64,000 nucleotides of DNA from UBA7672 sp965279085. GTDB taxonomy: Bacteria > Pseudomonadota > Alphaproteobacteria > Caulobacterales > Hyphomonadaceae. The notes under the pieces were generated by a model. It did not search any database. It was not told the origin of the DNA and saw only the letters and a list, made by a program, of their open reading frames with translations. The position numbers and the translations under genes were made by a program. Below, piece by piece: positions 24,987 to 32,923 of this stretch (its first letter is position 1; each line of letters starts with the position of its first letter). The DNA is taken from contig OZ257149.1 in assembly GCA_965279085.1 (NCBI GenBank), forward strand, positions 1,798,001-1,862,000, in the 5' to 3' direction.

Positions 24987-25009
24987 CCCGTTTCGATTGC
25001 GAAGAAGTC

Positions 25010-26290
25010 CTACTTCTTCAGCGCGTCGTAGATCCACGTGCGGTTCTTGCGCTGGTATTCGGCCAGCAGGGCGCGGTCCTGCTGCATGAACACCATGAAC
25101 ACGTCGTTCTTGGGATCATACCACCATTCCGTGCCGGCGATGCCGTTCCAGGAGAACGTGCCGTTGCCGGGGCGCTGCTTGGTATCGTCGATCACGAGCG
25201 ACATGCCGAGGCCGAAGCCCATGCCGGCGCCCGGGAAGAACAGGCCCTTGCCGCGGACTTCCGCCGTGGTCTGGTCGATCATCATCAGGTCGACCGTCTC
25301 GGGTTTCAGGATGCGCACGCCGCGATATTCGCCGTGGTTGGCGAGCATCAGCACGAAGCGCAGATAGTCTTCCGCCGTAGAGGACAAGCCGCCGCCGCCC
25401 GACATGAAGGGCTTCACTTGCGTGTAGTCGTAATAGAGCGGGTCGGTGTTCTTCGACTGTGCGAAGCGTGCCGATTTCGCGGCAGGCTGAAAGAAGGCCG
25501 TGTCGGTCATGCCCAGCGGACCGGTGATGCGCGCCTGGATGGCGTCGCCCAGCGACATGCCGGTGACTTTCTCGATGACGCCGCCGAGGACGTCGAGACC
25601 TTGCGAGTAGTTCCACGCCGCGCCCGGCTCTGCCGCCATCGGCAGTTTCGAGACTACCTGCTCGGACCAGTCCTTGGCGCTAAGGTCCTGACGGCCTTCG
25701 CCGCCGGCAACCCACGCCTTCGAGATCGGCTGCTGGGGCTGGATGAAGGAGTAGATGATGCCGGACGTGTGGCTCATCAGGTGGCGGATCAGCATCGGCT
25801 TCGTCGCCGGAACCGGATCGCCTTCCTTCTGCCAGACCTTGATGTTCGCGAACGACGGCAGGTATTTCGAAACCGGCGCGTCGAGATCGAGCTTGCCTTC
25901 CTCGACCAGCGTCATCGCAGTGACAGCGACGACGGGCTTGGTCATCGAGAACACGCGATAGATCGTCTCTTCGGTGGCGGGCGTCATCTGGCCGGGGCCC
26001 TGAACGCCGAAGCCCTGGCTGAAGGCGATCTTGCCCTGACGGCCGATCAGCAGATATGCGCCCGGGATCTTGCCGCTCTGCACATCGGCGTTCAGCGCGG
26101 AGGTGATGTCGGCCAGCTTGGCCGGGTCAAAGCCGAGGGCTGCCGCATCGCCCTTCTCGAGCGAAGAGGTTGCCGGATCGGCGACCTTGGCGCCGCCTGC
26201 TCCGCCCATGGTTTCGCAGGCAGTGGCGAAGGTCAGCGCCAGCGCGGCGCTGGCGGCCAGGATGGCGCGCCTCGTTGTCAGTCTGATCAA
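25010..26290 (-). CDS. Beta-lactamase-fold serine hydrolase, lipoprotein
   Basis: A 426-aa serine hydrolase of the class C beta-lactamase/esterase (PF00144) group. The nucleophile motif SMTK is at residues 115-118, the Tyr of the second motif is in WNYSQGLDV, and the HTSGI loop is present. The N-terminus MIRLTTRRAILAASAALAL ends in a FATAC lipobox (Cys25), so it is predicted to be anchored in the envelope. Members act as esterases, D-amino peptidases or transesterases rather than true beta-lactamases. It is a single gene with its own terminator at 24962-24986. Confidence 0.88.
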   Translation of the reverse strand: MIRLTTRRAILAASAALALTFATACETMGGAGGAKVADPATSSLEKGDAAALGFDPAKLADITSALNADVQSGKIPGAYLLIGRQGKIAFSQGFGVQGPGQMTPATEETIYRVFSMTKPVVAVTAMTLVEEGKLDLDAPVSKYLPSFANIKVWQKEGDPVPATKPMLIRHLMSHTSGIIYSFIQPQQPISKAWVAGGEGRQDLSAKDWSEQVVSKLPMAAEPGAAWNYSQGLDVLGGVIEKVTGMSLGDAIQARITGPLGMTDTAFFQPAAKSARFAQSKNTDPLYYDYTQVKPFMSGGGGLSSTAEDYLRFVLMLANHGEYRGVRILKPETVDLMMIDQTTAEVRGKGLFFPGAGMGFGLGMSLVIDDTKQRPGNGTFSWNGIAGTEWWYDPKNDVFMVFMQQDRALLAEYQRKNRTWIYDALKK

Positions 26291-26560
26291 TTGTCTCTCC
26301 CTGCCTGTTCGGACCGGCTTTTCGAAACGGTCGCGTTTCCAATGGCCATAGCGCCTTTCACCTGACGGTGGAAAGGGGCGTCAGAACCGACGGGTCGCGC
26401 CGCAGTGCGGCGTTGAAATCCCTGAAATGTGCGACACCTAGGCCATGGCACGCGGCTGGAGAGCGGGTTACCCTTTGGTCAGGTGGAGGATTGTAGGCGG
26501 TACTGGATCGGGTTAGGCGAATACGCCAACCGCGCCAGCGGCGCTCAAGGGGAGTAGGTT

Positions 26561-27121
26561 ATGACCCGCTTGTCCACAGCGCTCGCGATGGCGCTTGCCC
26601 TCGCAGCGTGTTCACCAAATTCTGATGAACCTTCCAAGCCATCCGGCGCGCCAGTCGCCGGTTTTGGCAGCGTGACGGCCGAGGACTTCAACACCGGGAC
26701 GACGTTGAAGGACTTCATGGCCCACGTCATCGATTTCAACTCCTTCGGCGTGTGGCATCGCCAGGGCTGGCTGCTTGACAAGGACGGGATGCACGAGCTT
26801 TTCCCGACCGACGATCTCGGCTGGCACGAGGCGGAGAGCTACGCGTTCACACTGGCGGAGGCTGCCAACGCGCTTCTGGTTCCGGGTCGTCCACTGGACG
26901 ACGACCGGCGCTGGGTCGACTGGTCGAAGCAGCTCTACGCGGCCGCCAAGAAAGCACAGGACATGGCGCTGAAACGCGACAAGCAGGGTTTCTTCGACGC
27001 GGGCGGCGAGATGTATGACGCCTGCGTCGCCTGCCACAACCATTACGTCCAGGGCGATCAGCCCGGCGCCGACGCCAAGCTGCCGGTGCTGCCGAACCGC
27101 ACGCCGCCGCCGAACCAATAG
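26561..27121 (+). CDS. Monohaem cytochrome c lipoprotein
   Basis: A 186-aa periplasmic lipoprotein (lipobox ALAAC, Cys17) with a single haem-binding motif CVACH near residue 155, close to the C-terminus, preceded by a helical region. A C-terminal CxxCH with four-helix character is the layout of class II (cytochrome c-prime type) cytochromes. Several Trp and His residues (GVWHRQGW, DLGWHEAE) could supply a distal ligand. Two related membrane protein genes follow at 84 bp and then 3 bp, suggesting an electron-transfer module. A GGGGAG leader lies before the ATG. Confidence 0.82.
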   Translation: MTRLSTALAMALALAACSPNSDEPSKPSGAPVAGFGSVTAEDFNTGTTLKDFMAHVIDFNSFGVWHRQGWLLDKDGMHELFPTDDLGWHEAESYAFTLAEAANALLVPGRPLDDDRRWVDWSKQLYAAAKKAQDMALKRDKQGFFDAGGEMYDACVACHNHYVQGDQPGADAKLPVLPNRTPPPNQ

Positions 27122-27205
27122 GCGGCTCGGCCTGACACAGATCAAGGCTGACCGACAATAAACTGGATGACCTGAAGAAGGCGTCCGCGAGGGGAGAGAG
27201 AAAAC

Positions 27206-28138
27206 TTGCTCCATGATTTCATAAACTGGATCCGGGAGGATCTGGGCCGGTTCACGGAGGACGGACAGTCCTGGTCGAACCAGCTGCACGAATCCCTGTT
27301 CATGTGGAACATCATTGAAGGCACGCACGTGCTGACGATCATGTTCTTCGCCGGGACGATCTGGATGATCGACCTGCGCATGATGGGCATCGCGTTCAAG
27401 AACATGCCGCTGTCCAAGCTGTCGGACCGCGTGCTGCCGATCACGATCTTCGCGCTGGTGATGATGGTCGTCACCGGGATCGTCGCCTTCATCGGCCGCG
27501 ATCCGCTGATGTACTACCACAACATCTGGTTCCGCCTGAAAATGGTGTTCCTGGTGGCGGCCATGATCAACATTCTCTGGTTCCACTACCGGGTCCAGAA
27601 AAGCGACATCGCATGGGATGTGATCCCGCCGGTTGGCGCCGATCCGCTGCCGGTCAGGAAGGCCCTGTGGCTCGGAACCTTCATCGCCGCGTCGTTCGCA
27701 CTGCTGGTCAGCTTCCTGATCTCCGGCGATCCGTGGGTGTTGTCTTCCGTCCGCATCCTGCTCTTCATCGTGGGCCTCGTTGCGCTGTTCATGATCATCC
27801 ACAAGCGCGTGCCGGGACTGCCGCTGGTCGTGAAGCTGTCGGGCGCGTTGTCGATGCTGGCCTGGTTTCTGGTCATCATCTTCGGCCGCTTCATCGCGTA
27901 TGACTGGTTCTACTGCGAGAAGGAAACCACCACGCCCGGCTCGCTGATGTACGTGCTGCAGGAGTGCGACAGCGCCCTCGCCTATCGCGAGGATGTGGGT
28001 GAGGAAATCATCGAGGAGGAAGTGATCCCCGAGGAGGCGCCAGCCGATGGCGAAGCGCCTGCCGAGGAAGTCCCGGCGGAGGAAACTCCCGCCGAAGACG
28101 CCGCCCCTGCTCAACCCGCTCCTGGCCAGGGAGGCTGA
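27206..28138 (+). CDS. Multi-span membrane protein with acidic tail (DUF6644-like)
   Basis: A 310-aa membrane protein with about six helices and a cytoplasmic or periplasmic tail of 60 residues rich in Glu, Ala and Pro (EEIIEEEVIPEEAPADGE). The segment EGTHVLTIMFFAGTIWMIDL is followed by RMMG, a pattern shared with its downstream neighbour (GALHLVGLALMGGAVILL, then NLRLMG). The start appears to be TTG at 27206, because GGGGAGAGAG sits 5 nt upstream and no ATG precedes the first helix in frame. It lies between the cytochrome c lipoprotein and its paralogue; a role in electron transfer is inferred from that. Confidence 0.72.
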   Translation: MLHDFINWIREDLGRFTEDGQSWSNQLHESLFMWNIIEGTHVLTIMFFAGTIWMIDLRMMGIAFKNMPLSKLSDRVLPITIFALVMMVVTGIVAFIGRDPLMYYHNIWFRLKMVFLVAAMINILWFHYRVQKSDIAWDVIPPVGADPLPVRKALWLGTFIAASFALLVSFLISGDPWVLSSVRILLFIVGLVALFMIIHKRVPGLPLVVKLSGALSMLAWFLVIIFGRFIAYDWFYCEKETTTPGSLMYVLQECDSALAYREDVGEEIIEEEVIPEEAPADGEAPAEEVPAEETPAEDAAPAQPAPGQGG

Positions 28139-28141
28139 TCC

Positions 28142-28972
28142 ATGACCTTCGAAGACATTTTCAAAGGTATCCCGGGCGCTTCCGAGTTTGTCTCAGGCAT
28201 GCCGACGATCTGGCCGATCTCGCTGCTGCAGGACATCTATGCGCCGTTCGGCGCGCTCCACCTTGTCGGCCTCGCGCTGATGGGCGGGGCGGTGATCCTG
28301 CTGAACCTTCGCCTCATGGGCGCGGGGCTCAAGGAAGAGCCGCTGCCCGTGCTCGAAAAGACGCTGCGACCGTGGTTCATCGCCGGACTGATCATCGTGC
28401 TGGGCACGGGGATCATCATCGGCATGCTGAACTCGGACAAGCTCTACAAGTCCGTGCCGTTCTTCGTGAAGATGACGTCGCTGCTCGCCGCTTGCATCTT
28501 CTCGTTCGGCGTCACCAATGCGGTGGCGAAGGCTGAGGGCAAGACGACCACCGCGACGCTGGTCGCGGCAGGCGTGGCTTTCCTGGTCTGGCTGGTGGCG
28601 CTGGGCGTGCTTGGCACGGACACGATCTCTGCGCCGGGCCTGTTCCATCCGTTGATGGCCGGGTACGCGATCCTGGTGATCTACGGTGCGCGCACACGCT
28701 GGCTCGCGGCCGGCGCCTTCGCCCTGCTCTTCGGCGGGATGTTCGTGATGTACTGGATCGTGGGGTTCAACACCTACGAACCGGTCTACGACGAAATCTC
28801 GCGAGGGATCACGATCGCCGGCGCGGCAGTCTTCGCCGCTCTGTTCGGCTGGGAGATCTGGAAGGGCCGCGACCAGGCGACCCTCGCCACGGTCCAGCTG
28901 ATCGCGATGTTCTCGGTGCTAACCTGGGTCACGGTCGCCGCTGGCGGCCGGTGGATCGGGTTCGCGTCCTAG
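28142..28972 (+). CDS. Multi-span membrane protein, paralogue of upstream gene
   Basis: A 276-aa integral membrane protein with about seven helices, no soluble tail and a short amphipathic N-terminus. It shares the H-x9-G-x6-LRLMG element with the preceding gene, which is also the DUF6644-like signature, and both are spaced 3 bp apart. The His in the first core helix is a candidate haem or metal ligand, but no second conserved His pair typical of b-type cytochromes is obvious. It is last in the operon and is followed by a strong terminator. Confidence 0.75.
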   Translation: MTFEDIFKGIPGASEFVSGMPTIWPISLLQDIYAPFGALHLVGLALMGGAVILLNLRLMGAGLKEEPLPVLEKTLRPWFIAGLIIVLGTGIIIGMLNSDKLYKSVPFFVKMTSLLAACIFSFGVTNAVAKAEGKTTTATLVAAGVAFLVWLVALGVLGTDTISAPGLFHPLMAGYAILVIYGARTRWLAAGAFALLFGGMFVMYWIVGFNTYEPVYDEISRGITIAGAAVFAALFGWEIWKGRDQATLATVQLIAMFSVLTWVTVAAGGRWIGFAS

Positions 28973-28995
28973 ATCAAGCCGACTGCAAACAAGCG

Positions 28996-29030
28996 AAACC
29001 CCGGAGAGCGATCTCCGGGGTTTTTCTTTT
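28996..29030 (+). terminator. Strong intrinsic terminator
   Basis: A 12-bp stem (AAACCCCGGAGA / TCTCCGGGGTTT) with a GCGA tetraloop, followed by TTCTTTT. It ends the cytochrome plus membrane-protein operon and also lies just beyond the 3' end of the minus-strand gene that stops at 29036. Confidence 0.92.
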
Positions 29031-29035
29031 GCCGC

Positions 29036-30052
29036 CTATTCCGAGTCGCCGACGACGCCTGTGACACGGCCCTCGCGGTCGTCGCGGCGGGCGCCGGCGA
29101 GAATGCCGGGCAGCGCGTAATTGCCTTCGTGGCAGGCGTATTCATACATCTTCTCGCCGTCCTGGCTGAACGTCATCTCGCCCCGCCATGGCCGGGTGAA
29201 GGCGTCCTTGTCTTCCACGGTGAACTCGTAGTGGATCGCCTTGTCGCCGACGCGCGAGAAGCGTTCGGTCACCAGCGGGTTCTCGCCGACATAATAGCTG
29301 TCGCCCATGTTGGGGCGGACGCGGATGTCCTTGTGGAAGTTGCGCGTCGCCACGACCAGCGTGTCGCCCTCCCACCAGCCGACGGAATTGCCGAGCCACT
29401 GGTCGAAGCCGTCGGGATCGCGCTTCTCGCCGATCGGGATGATGCGCGAGTCGTGTATCATCTCGGCCGTGATCACGACGTGGGTCGGCGTCTGCACGAT
29501 CTGGTAGTGGTTGTTGTAGAGCACGTTGACCATGGGCGGGCCGCCCGTGGAGCCGAAGCCGACGATGCAGCGTTCTCCCTGCGGACGGATTTCCGGCCCG
29601 TCCCATGTGCCGCGTACTTTCGTCAGCCGGTCCTCGAAATGCTTCTTCGCGGCGGCTGTGTAGGGAATGCGGCCGTCGGGCGGATCGATGATCCAGGATG
29701 TGCGAGCCTCGCCCTTCACCACGCCGTATTGCGTGCCGGGATCGATCCAGAATGTGTTGTAGCCGGCGTTGGCGTTGCCGTCGGTTGGCGCACCTTCATT
29801 GGGATTGGTGCGCCGGTTGGTGGCGACCATCATCTGGGCGCGGGCCTGCTCCATCTGCTTCGCGCGATCTGCGGGAATGGCCTGTGTCTTGAACTGCGGC
29901 GAACGCTCCAGCGTCGTGAGGCTGGCATTGGTCCAGACGCCCTGCAGGTCCGGCTTGCCGTCTGGTGTGCGCGGCGCTTTCCACGCCTCCTGTGCGGCTG
30001 CTGTTCCGCTGGCGAATGCCAGCAGGCACATGCCCAAAAGCGCTGTTCTCAT
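29036..30052 (-). CDS. Periplasmic PDLxGxW-family conserved protein (paralogue 3)
   Basis: A 338-aa protein with a signal peptide (MRTALLGMCLLAFASGTAAA). Family blocks are complete: PRTPDGKPDLQGVWTNASLT, YQIVQTPTHVVITAEMIHDS then RIIPIG, WLGNSVGWWEGDTLVVATRN, a YEFTVEDKDAFTRPW strand and C-terminal YEYACHEGNYALPGIL. It is most similar to paralogue 1 (9765) in this C-terminal block. The ATG at 30052 follows an AGGAG-type site. The gene reads away from the structured intergenic region at 30.2-30.6 kb, whose relation to it is unknown. Confidence 0.82.
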   Translation of the reverse strand: MRTALLGMCLLAFASGTAAAQEAWKAPRTPDGKPDLQGVWTNASLTTLERSPQFKTQAIPADRAKQMEQARAQMMVATNRRTNPNEGAPTDGNANAGYNTFWIDPGTQYGVVKGEARTSWIIDPPDGRIPYTAAAKKHFEDRLTKVRGTWDGPEIRPQGERCIVGFGSTGGPPMVNVLYNNHYQIVQTPTHVVITAEMIHDSRIIPIGEKRDPDGFDQWLGNSVGWWEGDTLVVATRNFHKDIRVRPNMGDSYYVGENPLVTERFSRVGDKAIHYEFTVEDKDAFTRPWRGEMTFSQDGEKMYEYACHEGNYALPGILAGARRDDREGRVTGVVGDSE

Positions 30053-30210
30053 GATCGCTCCTCCTGTGGCGTCCGCCGTGTTCGGCGTGACGGCTCATTT
30101 GGCGCGCTGGCGCCGCTCGACGTCAATTGCCGGGGACGTGCTGCGCCGCGACGGCAGGGCATAAAATGATGGAGAGCTGCAAGCCTTGCTTTCGGACATG
30201 ATCTCTCGGT

Positions 30211-30567
30211 CAGGCCGGTGCTCACCGCCTGCGATGCTGTCGTTCGTGGCCCAAATGGAAGGGCCGGGGACGCGGGGGATGCCCCGCTGGTTGGCGTCCG
30301 CCGTGAGGCGGCTACCGGTAGTGGATGGAAGGAAAGCGGATCACCCGCGTCCCCGCGTTCGTTGTTACGCCAGCCTCGGACAAGGGAGCATCGTTTCATC
30401 CCTCTGCCGTTGGTATCGCCAGTGGCGTGCGGGCCCCGAGGGTGTTCAGCCGGGGTCCCGGAAATCCTCCCCACTTGGCCGACGGCTTGACCTCGGCATT
30501 CGCGGGGGCTGAGCTTCGGCTTCATGGTGGGAAGCCGGGCTCCACGCTCGAACGCATCGCCCCCGCG
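30211..30567. ncRNA. Candidate large structured RNA, family not assigned
   Basis: No supported gene occupies 30053-30987. Within it, a chain of strong pairings can be drawn: CAGGC/GCCTG (30211-30231), GGCCC/GGGCC (30249-30266), GGGGACGCGGG with CCCGCGTCCCC (30267-30277/30345-30355) enclosing GGATGCC/GGCGTCC, a GTGA tetraloop hairpin (30299-30312) and CTACCGGTAG; then GGGCCCCG/CGGGGTCC (30431-30458) and CGCGGGGGC/GCCCCCGCG (30501-30567) enclosing a 12-pair hairpin (30511-30542). Such nesting is typical of a folded RNA rather than of coding DNA. It lacks the conserved sequences I would need to call RNase P RNA, tmRNA, SRP RNA or 6S RNA. The transcribed strand is undecided. Confidence 0.55.
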
Positions 30568-30762
30568 CCGGTGAACAGTGATCGGCTGCCCTTCCATGCG
30601 GAAGCGATGGGTGGATTATGCGCCCGTCCAACTGCCCGGCGGAAAGAAAACAGCTGCGTCCTACAGTTTGCACGGCTAGATCGCTGAAATCAGGCGCGTT
30701 GTTTTTCGGCTGTCCTACGAAGTAGTCGCAGCTGTTTCCCACGATCTCGCGACTCTCACGGT

Positions 30763-30878
30763 GTCATTCCGGAAACGCCGGAGGCGTTGTCCGGAACCCA
30801 GAGCCCCGTGGGAGATGCTTGCGCGTGCAGCCCCTGGGTTCCGGGTCTTCGCGGCGATGCCGCTTCGCCCGGAATGAC
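30763..30878. repeat. Dispersed palindrome, family A, copy 2
   Basis: Inverted repeat beginning GTCATTCCGGAAACGCCGG and ending TTCGCCCGGAATGAC, inverted relative to the copy at 9237-9333. One arm matches it exactly over about 39 bp and the other differs by two or three bases near its centre. The loop between CCCAG and CTGGG is longer here. Confidence 0.88.
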
Positions 30879-30936
30879 ACCGCGTGGAGCTGATGGGTAT
30901 CGGCGCGGCTCGCATCGCAAACCCGGAAAAGGAAAA

Positions 30937-30958
30937 CCCGCCGTCTTGCGACGGCGGG
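30937..30958 (-). terminator. Intrinsic terminator after the DUF6152 gene
   Basis: A 9-bp stem (CCCGCCGTC / GACGGCGGG) with a TTGC loop; on the minus strand it is followed directly by TTTTCC. It lies 30 bp beyond the stop of the DUF6152 gene. Confidence 0.85.
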
Positions 30959-30987
30959 CTTCCAGGATCATTCAGAGTGCAGTCAGG

Positions 30988-31515
30988 TCAGGCCGGGGCC
31001 GCCGTGTTGCACGCGTTGGCGGCGCCGCCTTCGGAGGCGTCCGAACCATCGCGTGGAGCGCCCGTGCCCGACGAACCGACGAACAGTTTGCAACCGTTCG
31101 GGAAGGTCACGTCACGGCCGTTGGCCTTGCAGGTTTTCTTCTTGGTCTTCTGGTGGACGTCGCAGAGCGCGTCCTTCGACTGGTAGCCGCGCACCACGAC
31201 TTCGGTGCCGACTTTCAGCGAGTTACGGGTGATGCCCGTGCGGAGCAGCGTGTTCGGCGTGCCGCCTTCGACAGCCCACGCGTTGGTGGTCTTCGTGGCC
31301 TTGGCCGTGCCGAGCGTCTGCTCGACATCGCCGATGTGGATCCAGGTGTGCGGGTTCACCCACTCGACCACCGTGACCTTGCCCTTGAGCAGGACCGGAG
31401 CATCGGCGTCGAATTCCGCCGCGAAGGCGTGGTGGGCATAGGCGGCCGTGCCGGCGCCGATGGTCGTCAGGGCGGCGAGCGCGAGCCCGGCGACCGCGAG
31501 ACGGGTCTTCTTCAT
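30988..31515 (-). CDS. DUF6152 family periplasmic protein
   Basis: A 175-aa exported protein. The signal peptide (MKKTRLAVAGLALAALTTIG...) should be cleaved at AYA, leaving His-His at the mature N-terminus (HHAFAAEFDAD). The core KGKVTVVEWVNPHTWIHI is the DUF6152 signature, with the conserved NPH. Four cysteines in the C-terminal half (DALCDVH, KTCKAN, NGCKLF, NACNT) may form disulphides. Start ATG 31513-31515 is preceded by GGAGGAAG; an upstream extension to 31665 lacks signal-peptide character. DUF6152 genes commonly sit near PDLxGxW-family genes, as here on both sides. Function unknown; an N-terminal histidine could bind copper. Confidence 0.82.
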   Translation of the reverse strand: MKKTRLAVAGLALAALTTIGAGTAAYAHHAFAAEFDADAPVLLKGKVTVVEWVNPHTWIHIGDVEQTLGTAKATKTTNAWAVEGGTPNTLLRTGITRNSLKVGTEVVVRGYQSKDALCDVHQKTKKKTCKANGRDVTFPNGCKLFVGSSGTGAPRDGSDASEGGAANACNTAAPA

Positions 31516-31844
31516 CTTCTTCTTCCTCCAGCTCCTGCGGTGGGCGCCGCCAGGGATCTCTTTTTCAGGACACAGGACGATGCGAAATCGCGACCCGCCC
31601 CTGCCCTCTGAAACTACGACCCTTTTACTCCGGGCGACCCCCGGCCTCAAGGGTTCAACTGTCACACGTTCTGCTCAAGGATGAGCGGGAAAACCCCGCC
31701 AAGACTCCAGATTCAACCCGTGTTTTGACCTGTCCGGCGTCTTGCCTGCAGGCGGTCACCCCCTGCTCACGCTTTGTTTAACGTCTGCGGAAAGGGCGAA
31801 CCGCCGGCGAGGATCTCGTGATTCCGCGCCGGCGGCCTGCTTTT
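31516..31844. other. Gene-free spacer with a GC-rich hairpin
   Basis: A 329-bp spacer between two minus-strand genes. The only structure seen is a 9-bp inverted repeat CCGCCGGCG / CGCCGGCGG (31801-31835) just after the gene ending at 31845; without an adjacent U-tract it is a weak terminator candidate. The remainder should contain the DUF6152 promoter. I see no gene. Confidence 0.5.
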
Positions 31845-32789
31845 CTACTGCTCCTTGGCGCGCTCTTCGGCTTCGCGCTTGGCGCGCTCGAGAGCCGGAC
31901 CCGGGAGCGGGTTCTTGCGCAGGTGGCCGTACATCAGTTCCTCGACGAACTCGACGCACTTGAACTGCTGCAGCTGGGCGTCTTCACCCACGCGCTTGTA
32001 GAGGTTGAAGGCGATCTTCCACGGCTTCGTGTAGGTCTCTTCGTCCTCGATCGTCGCTTCATAGCGCAGCGTGTTGTCGGAGGTCGGCGTCCAGCGCTCG
32101 GTGACCTTGGTGGTCGAGCCGTGCAGGTTGCCCGAACGGTCGAGCCAGGTGTCCGGCAGCAGGCCCGTGACTTCGATCACGAACGTGTCGCCATCCCACT
32201 TACCGTAGGACTGGCCCATCCACGAGTCGACCGGAGCTTCGCCCGGGTCGGCCAGAAACACGTTGCGCACGGCGCCGGCGTATTCGTAGGCGAAGAACAC
32301 GGCCTTGTCCGAGTGGAAGATCTGGAACGGCTTGTCCATGTAGTTGGCGCGCGGAATGCCCGGAAGGTAGCACTTCACTTCCGGATCCCACTCGACCGCC
32401 TTGGCGCGGTTCTCGTCACGAAGCTTCAGCGCGTCGGCGGTGTACGGGATCTTGCCGTCGCCCTGCACGATGCCGATGCCGGCCGGCACGGCGCCGATGG
32501 CGCCGAGCGCCACGACTTCAGCGGCCGGGACCGGAACGTACGGACCGGGGCGCAGCTGGATGGCGGCCTGAGCGGCATGAGCTTCGATGTTGTAGTTGGC
32601 GGTGTTCAGAACCTGCCAGACGCCGTTGAGGTCCGGATGGACGCCATCGGGTCCGCGCTTGGCTTTCCACGCCGCAGCAGCAGGCGCCGGAGCATCAGCG
32701 GTGGCCATCGTGTCCGTGGACGCCGTTCCCGTCGTCTCGCACGCACCAAGGGCCGCAGCCAACGCAACAATAGATACGAGCTTCTTCAT
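31845..32789 (-). CDS. PDLxGxW-family lipoprotein (paralogue 4, divergent)
   Basis: A 314-aa predicted lipoprotein (MKKLVSIVALAAALGAC, acylated Cys17). It keeps the family core KRGPDGVHPDLNGVWQVL, SWMGQSYGKWDGDTFVIEVT, ERWTPTSDNTLRYEATIEDE then TYTKPW, but lacks the ACHEGNY ending; its C-terminus has FKCVEFVEELMYGHLRKNP. It is therefore the most divergent of the four paralogues in the window and the only one that is lipid-anchored. The ATG at 32787-32789 is preceded by GGGGAGGA. It may be transcribed together with the downstream DUF6152 gene, although a 329-bp gap separates them. Confidence 0.8.
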   Translation of the reverse strand: MKKLVSIVALAAALGACETTGTASTDTMATADAPAPAAAAWKAKRGPDGVHPDLNGVWQVLNTANYNIEAHAAQAAIQLRPGPYVPVPAAEVVALGAIGAVPAGIGIVQGDGKIPYTADALKLRDENRAKAVEWDPEVKCYLPGIPRANYMDKPFQIFHSDKAVFFAYEYAGAVRNVFLADPGEAPVDSWMGQSYGKWDGDTFVIEVTGLLPDTWLDRSGNLHGSTTKVTERWTPTSDNTLRYEATIEDEETYTKPWKIAFNLYKRVGEDAQLQQFKCVEFVEELMYGHLRKNPLPGPALERAKREAEERAKEQ

Positions 32790-32923
32790 GATTCCTCCCC
32801 GTTCGCCCAACCACCTAATCAACGTTCCCCTTGACGGATGTCCGTCCCCGTCTCCGCAAACAACTGCGGGCGGCTTTGTGAGAACTCAGCGCCGGGCTGA
32901 CGCACGGGGGAACATACCCGCCT

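Noticed and set aside
25010..26290. True class C beta-lactamase resistance gene.
   Set aside because: It has the SxxK fold but differs in motif context from AmpC enzymes and looks like an esterase-type lipoprotein.
30049..30597. A 182-codon minus-strand frame across the structured region and into the next gene.
   Set aside because: It overlaps the start of the gene at 29036-30052, has Pro/Arg/Gly-rich sequence without a domain, and coincides with strong base-pairing, so it is better explained as a frame through a structured RNA.
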